From Streptomyces brasiliensis (GTDB taxonomy: Bacteria; Actinomycetota; Actinomycetes; Streptomycetales; Streptomycetaceae), in contig NZ_BMQA01000001.1 in the NCBI RefSeq assembly GCF_014647875.1, positions 682,001-746,000 on the forward strand: a stretch of 64,000 nucleotides of DNA, written 5' to 3'. Position numbers and translations under genes: made by a program. A model generated the notes under the pieces. The model saw only the letters and a list, made by a program, of their open reading frames with translations. It had not been told where the DNA came from and ran no database searches. Shown here piece by piece: positions 37,274-48,477 of the stretch. Numbering within the stretch: position 1 is the first letter of the stretch; each line of letters starts with the position of its first letter.

Positions 37274-37285
37274 CTTGATGTCGAG
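37274..37285 (+). promoter_or_regulatory. Imperfect palindrome before idh
   Basis: CTTGATGTCGAG, within an AT-richer patch (37268-37292), lies 30 bases before the idh start. A similar CTTGATGTCAAG-like motif is recalled upstream of TCA-cycle genes in streptomycetes, suggesting promoter or regulator binding; this recollection was not verified. Confidence 0.3.
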
Positions 37286-37315
37286 CAATGTTGCAGACGT
37301 GGAGCGGAGCACCCG

Positions 37316-39535
<2,220 letters not shown>

Positions 39536-39554
39536 CGCCCACGGCCCACTGAGA

Positions 39555-39585
39555 GATGCCTCCGCCCCCGCCGGGCGGGGGCATC
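39555..39585 (+). terminator. Strong terminator after idh
   Basis: GATGCCTCCGCCC (39555-39567) pairs with GGGCGGGGGCATC (39573-39585): 13 pairs with one wobble and a five-base loop, followed by TTCG. It starts 20 bases beyond the idh stop. Confidence 0.8.
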
Positions 39586-39761
39586 TTCGCGTGCGGGGCC
39601 GGGATTCCTCATCCGGACGGAGCGAATCGCCACTCTCGTCCGGGAGTTGCCGACGCCGCACGTCACCGCCGACGGTGGAGATGCTCCGGGGCGAGCAGGT
39701 CGGTCGATGTGGCACCTTTGATCCTGCACCACGCCACTGACGACGCCCCGGGAGAAGCCCC

Positions 39762-40568
39762 ATGGCCCCAGCCGCAACGCCCTTCGAGCTTCTGCCCGGT
39801 GCCGAGGACTCCCCGGTGATCCTGCATGTGCCGCACTCCGCGCGCAGGATCCCGGACGCGGTGCGCGCGGGGATCGTCCTGGACACCGCCTCGCTGGAAC
39901 GGGAGCTGGACCACATCACCGACGCGCACACCGCACGGATCGCGGAGGCCGCCGCCCGGCTGGCCCGGCTCAGGCCCTGGCGGTTCGTGAACCGGATGTC
40001 GCGGCTGGTCGTCGATCCCGAGCGGTTCCCCGACGAACGGGAGGAGATGCTCGCCGTGGGGATGGGCGCCGTATACACGCGGACCACGCACGGCGAGCCG
40101 CTGCGGCCCGCGGACACCGATCCCGAGCCGCTGCTCGAACAGTACTTCCGGCCGTACGCCCAGGCCATGACCGAGGCGGTGCGGGCAAGGCTCGACGCGA
40201 CCGGCCGGGCCGTCGTGATCGACATCCACTCCTATCCGACGAAGCGGCTGCCCTACGAGCTGCACGGCGCGGGCCCGCGGCCGGCCGTGTGCATCGGCAC
40301 GGACGCCTTCCACACCCCGGAGAAGCTGGCCGGCCTGGCCCGCGAGGCGTTCGCCCGGTGCGGGGAGACGGGACTCGACAGCCCCTTCGCCGGGGCGTAC
40401 GTACCTCTCGAGTTCTACGGCACGGACGCCAGGGTCGGCGCGCTCATGGTGGAGATCCGCCGGAACACGTACATGAGCGAGCCCGGCGGTCCGGCCGGGC
40501 CGGGAGTGTCCCGGCTCGCCTCCGCCCTGGCCGCCCTGGTCGACGGAGTCGACGGCGCCGCCCACTGA
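39762..40568 (+). CDS. N-formylglutamate amidohydrolase family protein
   Basis: The 268-residue protein matches N-formylglutamate deformylase (HutG type), a zinc enzyme releasing formate and glutamate in histidine degradation. Visible motifs are VILHVPHSARRIPD at the start, ELDHITDAHT, FVNRMSRLVVDPERF, and the zinc/catalytic region VVIDIHSYPTKRLPYE with VGALMVEIRRNTYM. GGGAG lies a few bases before ATG 39762. Other hut genes are not adjacent, so the substrate might be another N-formyl amino acid. Confidence 0.88.
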   Translation: MAPAATPFELLPGAEDSPVILHVPHSARRIPDAVRAGIVLDTASLERELDHITDAHTARIAEAAARLARLRPWRFVNRMSRLVVDPERFPDEREEMLAVGMGAVYTRTTHGEPLRPADTDPEPLLEQYFRPYAQAMTEAVRARLDATGRAVVIDIHSYPTKRLPYELHGAGPRPAVCIGTDAFHTPEKLAGLAREAFARCGETGLDSPFAGAYVPLEFYGTDARVGALMVEIRRNTYMSEPGGPAGPGVSRLASALAALVDGVDGAAH

Positions 40569-40689
40569 CCTCCGGCGGAGCACCCGGCAGGACAGGCGCG
40601 GGTTCCTCCCCAGGGCGGTGGTCCTGACGGAGGACATGGCACCCTCACCCACATCACCGTGCAGATGCCCCTCGCTGCCCACCCGGCCC

Positions 40690-41096
40690 GGGTTGACGGC
40701 CCGGCCGCTCACCCGGCCCGAGAGCCGCGGCGCCGTCCTCGACGAGCTGCTGCCCCGCATCCCGCACCGCAGCGCGGTCGGCCTGGCCCGGATCGCCCTG
40801 GAGGACGTGGAGCCACGGGACGGCCGGAGGGCGCAGGCGAGCGCCGCGAAGCGCGAGCCCGAGGTCTTCACCGACCCGGACCGCATCGCCCCGGACAGCG
40901 CCCCGCGTCCGCACCTCGCCTTCGGCCACGGTCCGCGCCACTGCACCGGTGCCCTCCTCGGCCGGCTGCCGAGCTGCAAGTCGGCACGCTGCCGGAGCGG
41001 TTGCCCGGGCTGCGCCTGGCCGTCCCGGTCCACGAGGTGGCCTGGCGTCGCGGGACGATGATCCGCGGCCCGCGGGCCCTGTCCGTCACCTGGTGA
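40690..41096 (+). pseudogene. Cytochrome P450 remnant with frameshift
   Basis: Only the C-terminal third of a P450 remains. Recognisable parts are LDELLPRIPHRSAVGLARIA (the region after the K helix), REPEVFTDPDRIAPD and the haem-binding loop FGHGPRHCTGALLGRL with its Cys. Just after this, near 40968, one base appears lost: the tail AELQVGTLPERLPGLRLAVP and RRGTMIRGPRALSVTW continues in another frame to TGA 41094-41096. The oxygen-binding I helix and everything before it are missing, and the region between ALEDVE and EPEVF looks rearranged. No function expected. Confidence 0.75.
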
Positions 41097-41121
41097 CGGA
41101 CGGCAGGGTCCGCGGCCGGGC

Positions 41122-41646
41122 TCAGGCCCGCAGCCACTCCGTGACGATCACGTCGCCGCCGGTCCGCAGGCGCAGCGCGAACGGCCCGGACGGCGGTGTG
41201 TCGCTGGTGAAGCGGCCCAGCGTGTCGACCGGGACCGGGGCCGCCGCCTGCGGGCCGCCGAGCACCTCGATCCGGGCCGACTGTGGCGGCAGCACCTGTC
41301 CCATCAGGCCCTGGCCGGTGACCTCGACGTCCACGGTCAGCTCGCCCGCGCGGAAGGTGAGCATCCGCGGCACGTCCGTCGCTCCACGCACCGGCAGCGC
41401 GTCCACCAGGGAGTCGAAGGTCAGCTCGGCGACCTTGGCGTCCAGGTCGTGCAAGGCATAGGCCTCGACGGCCAGTCGCCGCAGCTCGGCCGGTACGGGA
41501 TCCAGGACGGCGGCCGCGCGGCGCAGCTCCTCCTCCAGCAGCCCGGCGTCGAACTCCGCGTCGACGAAGGCCTCTTCGACGCCCTCGTCCCCTTCGGCCC
41601 CGTCGTCGGGGAACCGGGCCCCGTTCATGTCGTTCATGTCGCTCAT
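41122..41646 (-). CDS. Sigma-factor-linked hypothetical protein with beta-rich C-terminus
   Basis: The 174-residue protein begins MSDMNDMN, has an acidic helical segment (about 15-60), then VPAELRRLAVEAYALHDLDA and a C-terminal beta-rich domain ending FALRLRTGGDVIVTEWLRA. It starts five bases after the ECF sigma stop, the position usually held by an anti-sigma factor, but there is no zinc-binding H-x3-C-x2-C motif and no membrane segment. It could be a soluble anti-sigma-like partner or an adaptor of the neighbouring protease. No family recognised by name. Confidence 0.75.
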   Translation of the reverse strand: MSDMNDMNGARFPDDGAEGDEGVEEAFVDAEFDAGLLEEELRRAAAVLDPVPAELRRLAVEAYALHDLDAKVAELTFDSLVDALPVRGATDVPRMLTFRAGELTVDVEVTGQGLMGQVLPPQSARIEVLGGPQAAAPVPVDTLGRFTSDTPPSGPFALRLRTGGDVIVTEWLRA

Positions 41647-41651
41647 GTCCC

Positions 41652-42251
41652 TCACACCGCCCCCCGTGCGTCCAGTCGTGCCCGCAGCCGTCGCAGACAG
41701 CGCTGGCGCAGCGGGCCGATGCTGCCCACCGCGATGCCCAGCGCCGCGGACGCCTCGACATAGCTCGGCGGCGGAGTGGCCATCAGGACCCGCAGCAACT
41801 GACGGCAGCGCTCGCCCAGTTCCTCGAACTCCTGCCACAGCCGCCGGATCCGCTCGGACTCGGCCGCGGCCTCCTCCGAGTCGATCACCGTCTGCTCCGG
41901 CGTACGGTCCTCGCTGACCCGGTCGAGCACCTGCGGATCGTCCGTCGGCATCAGCCGTGCCAGCGCCTTGATGACCTTCAGGCACTCGTGCCGCGTCGTG
42001 CTCGCCAGCCAGGACCCGGCCTTCTCCGGCTCCCGGATCCGGCCGAGGTGCTGCGCGAAGCGGAACCACACGGTCTGGTACACCTCGTGCCCGTCGGCGT
42101 CGGACAGCCGGTGCGCGCGCACCACCGACCACACCAGCGGGCTCAGCCCCTCCACCAGCGCCTTCCAGGCAGCCGCGTCACCGTCGACCGCGGCCCTGAC
42201 CAGCGCGCCGACCTCTGTTCGGTCCACGGCCCCACCCCTCGTGTACGGCAT
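41652..42251 (-). CDS. ECF-type RNA polymerase sigma factor
   Basis: The 199-residue protein has sigma region 2 (LVRAAVDGDAAAWKALVE, HEVYQTVWFRFAQHLGRIRE, GSWLASTTRHECLKVI) and region 4 (LLRVLMATPPPSYVEASAAL and GIAVGSIGPLRQRCLRRLRA) joined by an acidic linker. The ATG at 42251 is chosen because residues further 5' have no homology. It lies 35 bases after the subtilase gene and five before the beta-rich protein, all on one strand, suggesting a three-gene operon. Its promoter targets are not visible; autoregulation is common in this class. Confidence 0.92.
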   Translation of the reverse strand: MPYTRGGAVDRTEVGALVRAAVDGDAAAWKALVEGLSPLVWSVVRAHRLSDADGHEVYQTVWFRFAQHLGRIREPEKAGSWLASTTRHECLKVIKALARLMPTDDPQVLDRVSEDRTPEQTVIDSEEAAAESERIRRLWQEFEELGERCRQLLRVLMATPPPSYVEASAALGIAVGSIGPLRQRCLRRLRARLDARGAV

Positions 42252-42286
42252 GACATCGTACGCCGTGGAGGGGGCAGCTCCGGCCC

Positions 42287-43723
42287 TCACGCCTCAGGAC
42301 CGAGTCGCACGACCGGGACCGGGCGCCAGGTGGCCGGCCTGAGCGCCGGCACGTGGGCCCCACGCACCTCGGCGAACCCGGTGTTGATCTCCAGCAGTTG
42401 CCTGCGTGCCGCGCGCGGGTCGGACTCCTTGTGCGCCGTCATGTGGGCGGCGACGTGACCGGCGGCGAGCGGGGTCGCGAACGAGGTGCCGCTCCACTGC
42501 GCGAAGCCCTCGAACATCACCTGGTCGGGCTTGCCGGCGGTGGCCTCCCGCGCCTCGCTCAACACACCGGTGTGCCGCGGGGACTGGCAGGTGCAGGCGT
42601 AGGTGAAGCCGAAGCGGCAAGCGTCGTAGGTGGAGTGCTGGTACACGTACGGCACGGGCGCCTCGAAGCCGGTGAGGGCGCTGGTGAGGCGCTCTCCGGG
42701 GGCGTACACCCGCACCCAGGGGCCGTGGTTGCTGAAGCAGGCGCCGAACTCGCCGTCGCCGCGCAGCGCGCCGACCGACAGCACGGCGTCCTCGTAGCCG
42801 GGCAGGGTGGCGTAGGCCGCGGGCCAGAACGGCGTGGCGCTGGCGTTGTTGCCGGCCGCGGCCACCAGCAGGGTGTTCTGGTCGCGCAGTTCGCTCATGA
42901 AGGCGTCGAGGCCGAGCAGTCCGTCGGTGCGGCCGTTGGAGGTGCCCGCGGAGAGGCTGATGATGTCGGGCCAGCCGTCCCGGTCGACGGCCTCGAAGAG
43001 CTTCCCGCCGAACTCGGACTCCAGGATCGCCCCGGCGTCGTTGAGCGTGTTGCGTACGGTGACGTCGGTGTTGGGCGCGACGGCGGCGACCAGCCCGGCG
43101 ATGAACGTGCCGTGTCCGACGTACTGCCGGAGGACGCCCTGGTCGTCGGTCTCGCGGATCTGCGCGTCGCCCCGGGTGTGGGCGAGCAGTGCGTAGGAGC
43201 CGTGGTCGTGCATCAGGCCGGTGTCGACGACGAGGACACCGACGGCGGTGTCCGGATCGTAACCGGCCTCGGCCGCGGCCGGGTTGGGCTGCTCGGAACT
43301 CGGAGCGGGGACCGGCTCGTCACCGGGGCAGGCGTTGACCGCGATCGACACCACGTGGTTGCGGCTGGCCAGCCGGCGTCCCCGACGGCCTTCCGCCTCC
43401 CGCAGGGCACGCAGCGCGCGCCCGACGGCCGGGTCACCGCTGCGGTCGCCCTGCCCCGGGTCGCCGACCTGGATCCGGGTGACGCCGGTCCGGTTGGTCT
43501 CCGGGCTCACCCGTCGCACATGGTCCGCGACCAGGTCGGGAGCCGTGGTGAAGTGGGCGCGCACGGTCTCCTCGACGACCTGTGCCTCCTCGCCGTCGCG
43601 GGCGAGGACGACGCCCTTCTCATAGATGAACTCGGCCGAGTCGTCGGGCCCCATCGCCAGGGGGACGTCGGACAGCGAGCGCTGGATCTGGTCGAACTGC
43701 TCGTGGAATCGCTGTGGTGCCAT
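42287..43723 (-). CDS. Cytosolic S8 subtilisin-like serine protease
   Basis: The 478-residue protein has the full subtilase triad: Asp167 in GVLVVDTGL, His204 in GHGTFIAGLVA, Ser414 in SGTSFATPLAAGHVAA, plus oxyanion Asn near 292. An N-terminal region of about 160 residues precedes it. There is no signal peptide or membrane helix, so it is predicted to act inside the cell. A Cys-rich insert before the Ser (YDACRFGFTYACTCQSPRH) could bind metal. GGAGG sits seven bases before ATG 43723. It leads an operon with an ECF sigma factor and diverges from a CHAT-domain gene, which suggests regulated proteolysis. Confidence 0.9.
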   Translation of the reverse strand: MAPQRFHEQFDQIQRSLSDVPLAMGPDDSAEFIYEKGVVLARDGEEAQVVEETVRAHFTTAPDLVADHVRRVSPETNRTGVTRIQVGDPGQGDRSGDPAVGRALRALREAEGRRGRRLASRNHVVSIAVNACPGDEPVPAPSSEQPNPAAAEAGYDPDTAVGVLVVDTGLMHDHGSYALLAHTRGDAQIRETDDQGVLRQYVGHGTFIAGLVAAVAPNTDVTVRNTLNDAGAILESEFGGKLFEAVDRDGWPDIISLSAGTSNGRTDGLLGLDAFMSELRDQNTLLVAAAGNNASATPFWPAAYATLPGYEDAVLSVGALRGDGEFGACFSNHGPWVRVYAPGERLTSALTGFEAPVPYVYQHSTYDACRFGFTYACTCQSPRHTGVLSEAREATAGKPDQVMFEGFAQWSGTSFATPLAAGHVAAHMTAHKESDPRAARRQLLEINTGFAEVRGAHVPALRPATWRPVPVVRLGPEA

Positions 43724-43811
43724 GGGGTGTCCTCCCACTGGGGCGGCGGTCGTCAATCAGAGCCTCGGAGCGTCCCGTTGATACAGCCGCGACGGGCCGT
43801 GCCAAACCCGT

Positions 43812-43846
43812 GTGACGCAAATCCCGAGGCCACTACCATCCGAGAG
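43812..43846 (+). promoter_or_regulatory. Promoter candidate giving leaderless CHAT mRNA
   Basis: TGACGC (43812-43817) and TACCAT (43834-43839) are 16 bases apart and the -10 ends seven bases before the GTG start of the CHAT gene. No ribosome site is placed correctly, so transcription probably starts at the GTG, a leaderless arrangement common in Streptomyces. Confidence 0.4.
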
Positions 43847-46450
43847 GTGACAGCAGGAAGCGACTCGGTCCTCGAACTGCTGCCCATGGTGTTCGCCGCC
43901 CCGGGCGACGCGCTCGCGAGGGCGGAGCGGGTGCTGGAGACCGACCCGCCCCCGTTGCACGCGTCCGTCGCCCATCAGGTGATCGGCATCTGGCAGCGGG
44001 ACTTCGGCGACATGCGGATCGCCCTGGGCCATCTGCGGCGTGCCCGGGATCTCGCGGCCCACGCGGAGTCGGCCGAGCGCGAGGCGGACGTCCTGGCCAC
44101 GCTGGGGGTCGCGCTGGTGCACGCGGGGCGCACCCGGCAGGGGCTGACGGCGTTCGAACGGGGTGTCGCACGCGGCACCGGGCACACCCGGGCCCGGGTG
44201 CTGTACCGGCGGGCCTACGTGTGGTGGGTGCTGGGGCATCACCGGGAGGCTCTGGAGGACGTACGGCGGGCGATCGCGGTGCTGCGACAGGCCGACGACG
44301 TGATCTGGACGGCGCGGGCGCTGACGCTGCGGGCCACGGTGCATCTGGCACTGGGCGCGGTGGAGCGGGCGGACGCCGACTTCGCCGCCGCCGAGCGGCT
44401 GTGGGAGACCACCGGCCAGGAGCACGACAAGGCCGACGCGGTGGAGAGCCGGGGCCTGGCAGCGTTCCGCTCGGGCGACATCCCAGCGGCGCTGCGGCTG
44501 TTCGACGAGGCCGAGGAGCGGTACGCCAAGCTCGGCACGCCGACCTTCATGCTGTCCATCCGCCGCTGCGAGGTGCTGATGGCGGCCGGTCTCGCCCCGG
44601 AGGCGCTGGCCGAGGCGGACGCGGCGATCGCGGTGCTCGACCGGATCGGCGGGCAGTCCACCCGCAAGGCCGAACTGCTGCTCGCCGCGGCGCGGGCGGC
44701 CCGCTCGGCGGGCGACCCGCACACGGCGATCGCCCGCGCGGCGCTCGCCGTACGGCTGTTCGCGGGGCAGCGGCGCACCTGGTGGGAGACGCACGCCCGG
44801 CTGGTGGTGCTCGAGGCGCGGGTGGCGACCGGGCGGTCCTCGGGGCGGCTGGTCGCGGACGCGGCCGCGGTCGCCGACCGGCTCTCGGCGTTCGGCTCGC
44901 CCGCCGCCCCGGAGGCATCGCTGCTGGCGGGCCGGATCGCGCTGGACCTGGGCTGGACGGCGGACGCGGAGCGGCATCTGACGGTGGCCGCGCGCAGCAG
45001 ATCGGTCGGCCCGCCGCTGGCCCGGATGACGGGCTGGGCGGCGCAGGCACTGCGCGCGCGGGCCGCCGGTTCGACGCGGGGCGTGCTGGAGGCCTGTCGG
45101 CGCGGGCTCGACGTGCTCGACGACCACCGGACGACGCTGGGCGCCTCGGAGTTGCGCGCCCGGGCGACGGCACAGGGCGCGGAACTGGCGGCGCTGGCGC
45201 AGCAGGCGTCCCTGGCCGGGGGCGGACCGCGTCGGCTCCTGGAGTGGAGCGAGCGCTGGCGGGCCACCGTGCTGTCCGCGCCGCCGACCCGGCCGCCCGC
45301 CGACCCCGTGCTGCTGAGCGCGCTCACCGCGTTCCGGGAGATCGCCGCCCGCGCCGAGGAGGCCCGGACGGAGGGGCGGCCGGTGCCCGCCCTGGAGCGT
45401 GAACAGCGGCGCCGGGAACGGGAGATACGCTCCCGCACCCATCACATGCGCGGCGACTCCCCCGGCGACGGCCGCCGTTTCGACGCAGCACGGCTGCTGG
45501 AACGGCTCGGTGAGGGGCGGCTGGTCGAACTCGCCGTGCTGGACGGGCGGGTGCATGTGCTGCTGTGCGGTCAGGGGCGGGTACGGCGGTTCGAGGGAGG
45601 GTCGCTGGCGGAGGCGGTGGCCGAGGCCGAGCACGTACAAGCGGGGCTACGGCGTCTTGCGCACCCGGGGGCCGAGGCCCGGCTGCCGCTGGTGGAGGCG
45701 GCGGGGCGGCGGCTGGAGGAGCTGCTGCTCGGCGGCGCCGTGGCGCACCTGGGCGAGGGACCGGTCGTGGTGGTGCCGCCCGGCGCGCTGCACCGGGTGC
45801 CCTGGGCGCTGCTGCCCTCGCTGCGGGACCGGGTGCTCAGTGTGTCGCCGTCGGCGGGCAGCTGGCTGCGGGCGCGGGAGACCGAGCCGCCGCCTGGCGG
45901 GCGCCATGTCCTCGTCCGGGGACCGGGATTGGCCACGGGCGGCGCCGAGGTCCCCGAGGTGGCCGACCGGTACGGCGCGGCGACGGTCCTCTCCCACGAC
46001 GACGCCCGGGTGCCGCGCGTGCTGCGGGAACTGGACGGGGCGGCGCTGGCGCACATCGCCGCGCACGGCACGTTCCGCGCGGACAGCCCGCTGTTCTCGT
46101 CGCTGCGGATGGCCGACGGTCCGCTGATCGTGCACGACTTCGAGCGGCTCGACCGCAGTCCGTACCGCATCATCCTCTCCAGCTGCGACACCGCCCGTCT
46201 GGCCTCGGTGGGCGCGGACGAACTGCTCGGTCTGGTCACGGCGTTGCTCCCGCTGGGCACGGCGGGCGTGGTGGCGGCGAGCGCACCGGTCAACGACGCC
46301 GCGGTGGTGCCGCTGATGCTCGCCCTGCACAAGGGCCTCGACACGGGGCTGTCCCTGGCCGAGGCCCTGCGCGACGCCCGCGCCGCGGTGCCGGACGACG
46401 CGGTGCACCAGGCGACGGGCTGGGCGTTCACGGCGTTCGGCGCGGCATGA
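43847..46450 (+). CDS. TPR-repeat protein with C-terminal CHAT peptidase domain
   Basis: The 867-residue protein has a long alpha-solenoid (about residues 30-480) of TPR-like helical pairs, such as GHHREALEDVRRAIAVLRQA and GDIPAALRLFDEAEERYAKL, then a linker and a CHAT (caspase HetF associated with TPRs) domain. The catalytic dyad appears complete: His740 in HIAAHGTFRADSPLFSSL and Cys780 in ILSSCDTARLASVGADELLG. CHAT enzymes are cysteine proteases, often switched on by a sensor. No signal peptide. It is divergent from the subtilase/sigma operon with 123 bases between. Its target might be the neighbouring subtilase or sigma partner, which is inference. Confidence 0.88.
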   Translation: MTAGSDSVLELLPMVFAAPGDALARAERVLETDPPPLHASVAHQVIGIWQRDFGDMRIALGHLRRARDLAAHAESAEREADVLATLGVALVHAGRTRQGLTAFERGVARGTGHTRARVLYRRAYVWWVLGHHREALEDVRRAIAVLRQADDVIWTARALTLRATVHLALGAVERADADFAAAERLWETTGQEHDKADAVESRGLAAFRSGDIPAALRLFDEAEERYAKLGTPTFMLSIRRCEVLMAAGLAPEALAEADAAIAVLDRIGGQSTRKAELLLAAARAARSAGDPHTAIARAALAVRLFAGQRRTWWETHARLVVLEARVATGRSSGRLVADAAAVADRLSAFGSPAAPEASLLAGRIALDLGWTADAERHLTVAARSRSVGPPLARMTGWAAQALRARAAGSTRGVLEACRRGLDVLDDHRTTLGASELRARATAQGAELAALAQQASLAGGGPRRLLEWSERWRATVLSAPPTRPPADPVLLSALTAFREIAARAEEARTEGRPVPALEREQRRREREIRSRTHHMRGDSPGDGRRFDAARLLERLGEGRLVELAVLDGRVHVLLCGQGRVRRFEGGSLAEAVAEAEHVQAGLRRLAHPGAEARLPLVEAAGRRLEELLLGGAVAHLGEGPVVVVPPGALHRVPWALLPSLRDRVLSVSPSAGSWLRARETEPPPGGRHVLVRGPGLATGGAEVPEVADRYGAATVLSHDDARVPRVLRELDGAALAHIAAHGTFRADSPLFSSLRMADGPLIVHDFERLDRSPYRIILSSCDTARLASVGADELLGLVTALLPLGTAGVVAASAPVNDAAVVPLMLALHKGLDTGLSLAEALRDARAAVPDDAVHQATGWAFTAFGAA

Positions 46451-46477
46451 CGTGAGGTGCACGCGAGGCCGCTCCCG

Positions 46478-48406
46478 TTACGCGGAGGCCGAGTCCGGCA
46501 GTTCCACCAGCCAGGGCAGGGCGCCGCGGTCGCTGGCGCCGAGGCGCGCGTAGGCGCTGTACAGGTGGTTGCCGACCGTGCGGATCGACAGGGTGAGCCG
46601 CTCCGCGATCTGCCGGTTGCTCAGACCGGCGGCGGCCAGTGTGACGATCTGGCGCTGGCGGGCGGTGAGTTCACCGAGGACCAGTCCGGACAGTGCCGGG
46701 GTGCGGGCGCCCTGGCAGCGACGGGCCAGAGCCACCGCTCGGGTACGGGAGGTGCGGGCGGCGCGCGGGTCGCGGTGCGCCCGTACGGCCTGGGCGTGGG
46801 CCTCGGCCGCGAAGAGCAGGAAGCCGCGCTCCTGCAGGGCCCGTGCGGCCCGGTCGAGGGCGGGTCCGTCGCCGCGGACCAGCGCGTCGGCGTGCCGGGC
46901 CAGCGGCCCGCCCGCGGGCAGCCGTCCGACGGCGCGCTCGGGTACACCGAGGCGTACGGCGTCGTACAGGGCGTAGAAGCCGTCCTCGGCGAGAGCTCGT
47001 ACGGCACCGTCGAGGTCACCGCGCGCGGCGGCTGTCCAGACGGCCGTGCCGTCCGCGGACGAGCGAGGTTCGCCGGTCACCATGCCGGAGCCCATCGGGA
47101 CCACGGCCTCGAAGCCGGCGCCGTCCCCCTCCACGGCCGTGTCCCCCGCGCCCGTGTCGGTCCCCATGGCCGCCACTTCCCCCGACTGCGCGGCGGCGAG
47201 GGCGAGTTCGATCCGGCAGGACGCGTCCCCCGGCGCCTCCCGCAGACCTTCCCTCGCCCACGCCGCCGCCTCTCGCAGCTCCCCCCGAAGCCGCGAGAAC
47301 CTGGCCCGTACGGCCGCGTATCCGGCCGGTACGGGTATGCCCTCCCCCGCCAGCCACTCCCCCACCGGCGTCGGCAGCGGCCGTACGTCCGTCTCCTCGA
47401 TCCGCCGCGCCAGCACCCGCTGTTCGGCCGCCAGGGCCGGGCCGCACCGCTCCGGTGTGCGGGCCAGACGGCGGGCCCGCAGCCGGCCGGCGGTGGCGCG
47501 CAGGGCCGGGCCGTGCAGGGGGTGGGCGAGGCGGACGGCGCCGTGGTCGTCGACGTGGAGCAGACCGTCGGCCTCGAGGCGTTCGAGCACGTCGAGGTCG
47601 AGGCCGTCCAGGTGCAGCGGGAGGGGTTCGGCGAAGGCCAGGCGTTCCAGGGTGTCGCGTTCGGGCCCGGAACGGTCCAACACCGGTGCCATGCGCTCGC
47701 GCACGGTGGCGGTGACCGGCACCGGGCCGCGCCACGCCCGTTCGTCCGCGTCGGGAAGGCGGGTGAGCTGTCCGGACTCGTGCAGGGCGCCGAGCAGGTC
47801 GCGCAGCAGCCTCAGGTCTCCACGGCACAACCGGTGCAGGCGGTTCACAGTCAGCGGTTCCAACGCGCCCCCTGCGGTGAGCAGTTGGGCCACCCCCTCG
47901 TGGGGCAGCGGCTCCAGGGCGAGGCGCGGCAGGAGCTCGCCGGCCCACAGCCTGGACACGGCGCCCGGTACCGGTGCGCCGTCGGCGGCGACCACGACGA
48001 GGCGGGTGCGGCCGTGCGCGGCGAGCTGGTGGACCAGAGCGGCCGAGGCCTCGTCGAGCAGATGGGCGTCGTCGACCACGAGGAGCCGTACACCGGACAG
48101 GAGTTGGACGGCGCGGTGCAGCGATACGGTCTCGGGCAGCAGATGGGCGAACGCGGCGAAGGGCAGCCCGCCGGCCTCGGGCAGCCCGGTCACGCGGGCG
48201 CAGTCGGTGCCGCGCACGGCCTCCGTGACCAGCCGGGTCTTGCCGCAGCCGACCGGCCCGGTCACCACGATGCCGTGCCGTCCGGCGGCCAGGGAGCGGC
48301 GGATCAGCGCCAGCTCCTCGTCCCGGCCCGTGAACGGCCACGGCAGCTCGAGGGTCTTCGCCTCCTGGGAGTAAGTCGTCACATGATGAAGAGCCCGCCT
48401 ACTCAC
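46478..48406 (-). CDS. AAA/STAND-type ATPase with LuxR DNA-binding domain
   Basis: The 642-residue regulator has an N-terminal NTPase (FTGRDEELALIRRSL, Walker A VTGPVGCGKTRLVTEA, Walker B VRLLVVDDAHLLD), a large helical middle and a C-terminal LuxR helix-turn-helix ([40 protein letters not shown]). It resembles small LAL regulators. GTG 48406 is accepted with low certainty because AGGAG touches it; GTG 48382 (VTTYSQEAKTLELPWPF) is an alternative. It ends 27 bases from the convergent CHAT gene and diverges from the metalloprotease, which it could control. Confidence 0.88.
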   Translation of the reverse strand: MSRRALHHVTTYSQEAKTLELPWPFTGRDEELALIRRSLAAGRHGIVVTGPVGCGKTRLVTEAVRGTDCARVTGLPEAGGLPFAAFAHLLPETVSLHRAVQLLSGVRLLVVDDAHLLDEASAALVHQLAAHGRTRLVVVAADGAPVPGAVSRLWAGELLPRLALEPLPHEGVAQLLTAGGALEPLTVNRLHRLCRGDLRLLRDLLGALHESGQLTRLPDADERAWRGPVPVTATVRERMAPVLDRSGPERDTLERLAFAEPLPLHLDGLDLDVLERLEADGLLHVDDHGAVRLAHPLHGPALRATAGRLRARRLARTPERCGPALAAEQRVLARRIEETDVRPLPTPVGEWLAGEGIPVPAGYAAVRARFSRLRGELREAAAWAREGLREAPGDASCRIELALAAAQSGEVAAMGTDTGAGDTAVEGDGAGFEAVVPMGSGMVTGEPRSSADGTAVWTAAARGDLDGAVRALAEDGFYALYDAVRLGVPERAVGRLPAGGPLARHADALVRGDGPALDRAARALQERGFLLFAAEAHAQAVRAHRDPRAARTSRTRAVALARRCQGARTPALSGLVLGELTARQRQIVTLAAAGLSNRQIAERLTLSIRTVGNHLYSAYARLGASDRGALPWLVELPDSASA

Positions 48407-48477
48407 TCCTGATACAGGGCGACTTGAGTAGCCCCCGACTCAGGCGCCAGGGGTGGGCCCGACGGCAGGCTGGGGCT

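Noticed and set aside
41122..41646. Classical zinc anti-sigma factor
   Set aside because: No H-x3-C-x2-C motif or membrane segment is present despite the position after the ECF sigma gene.
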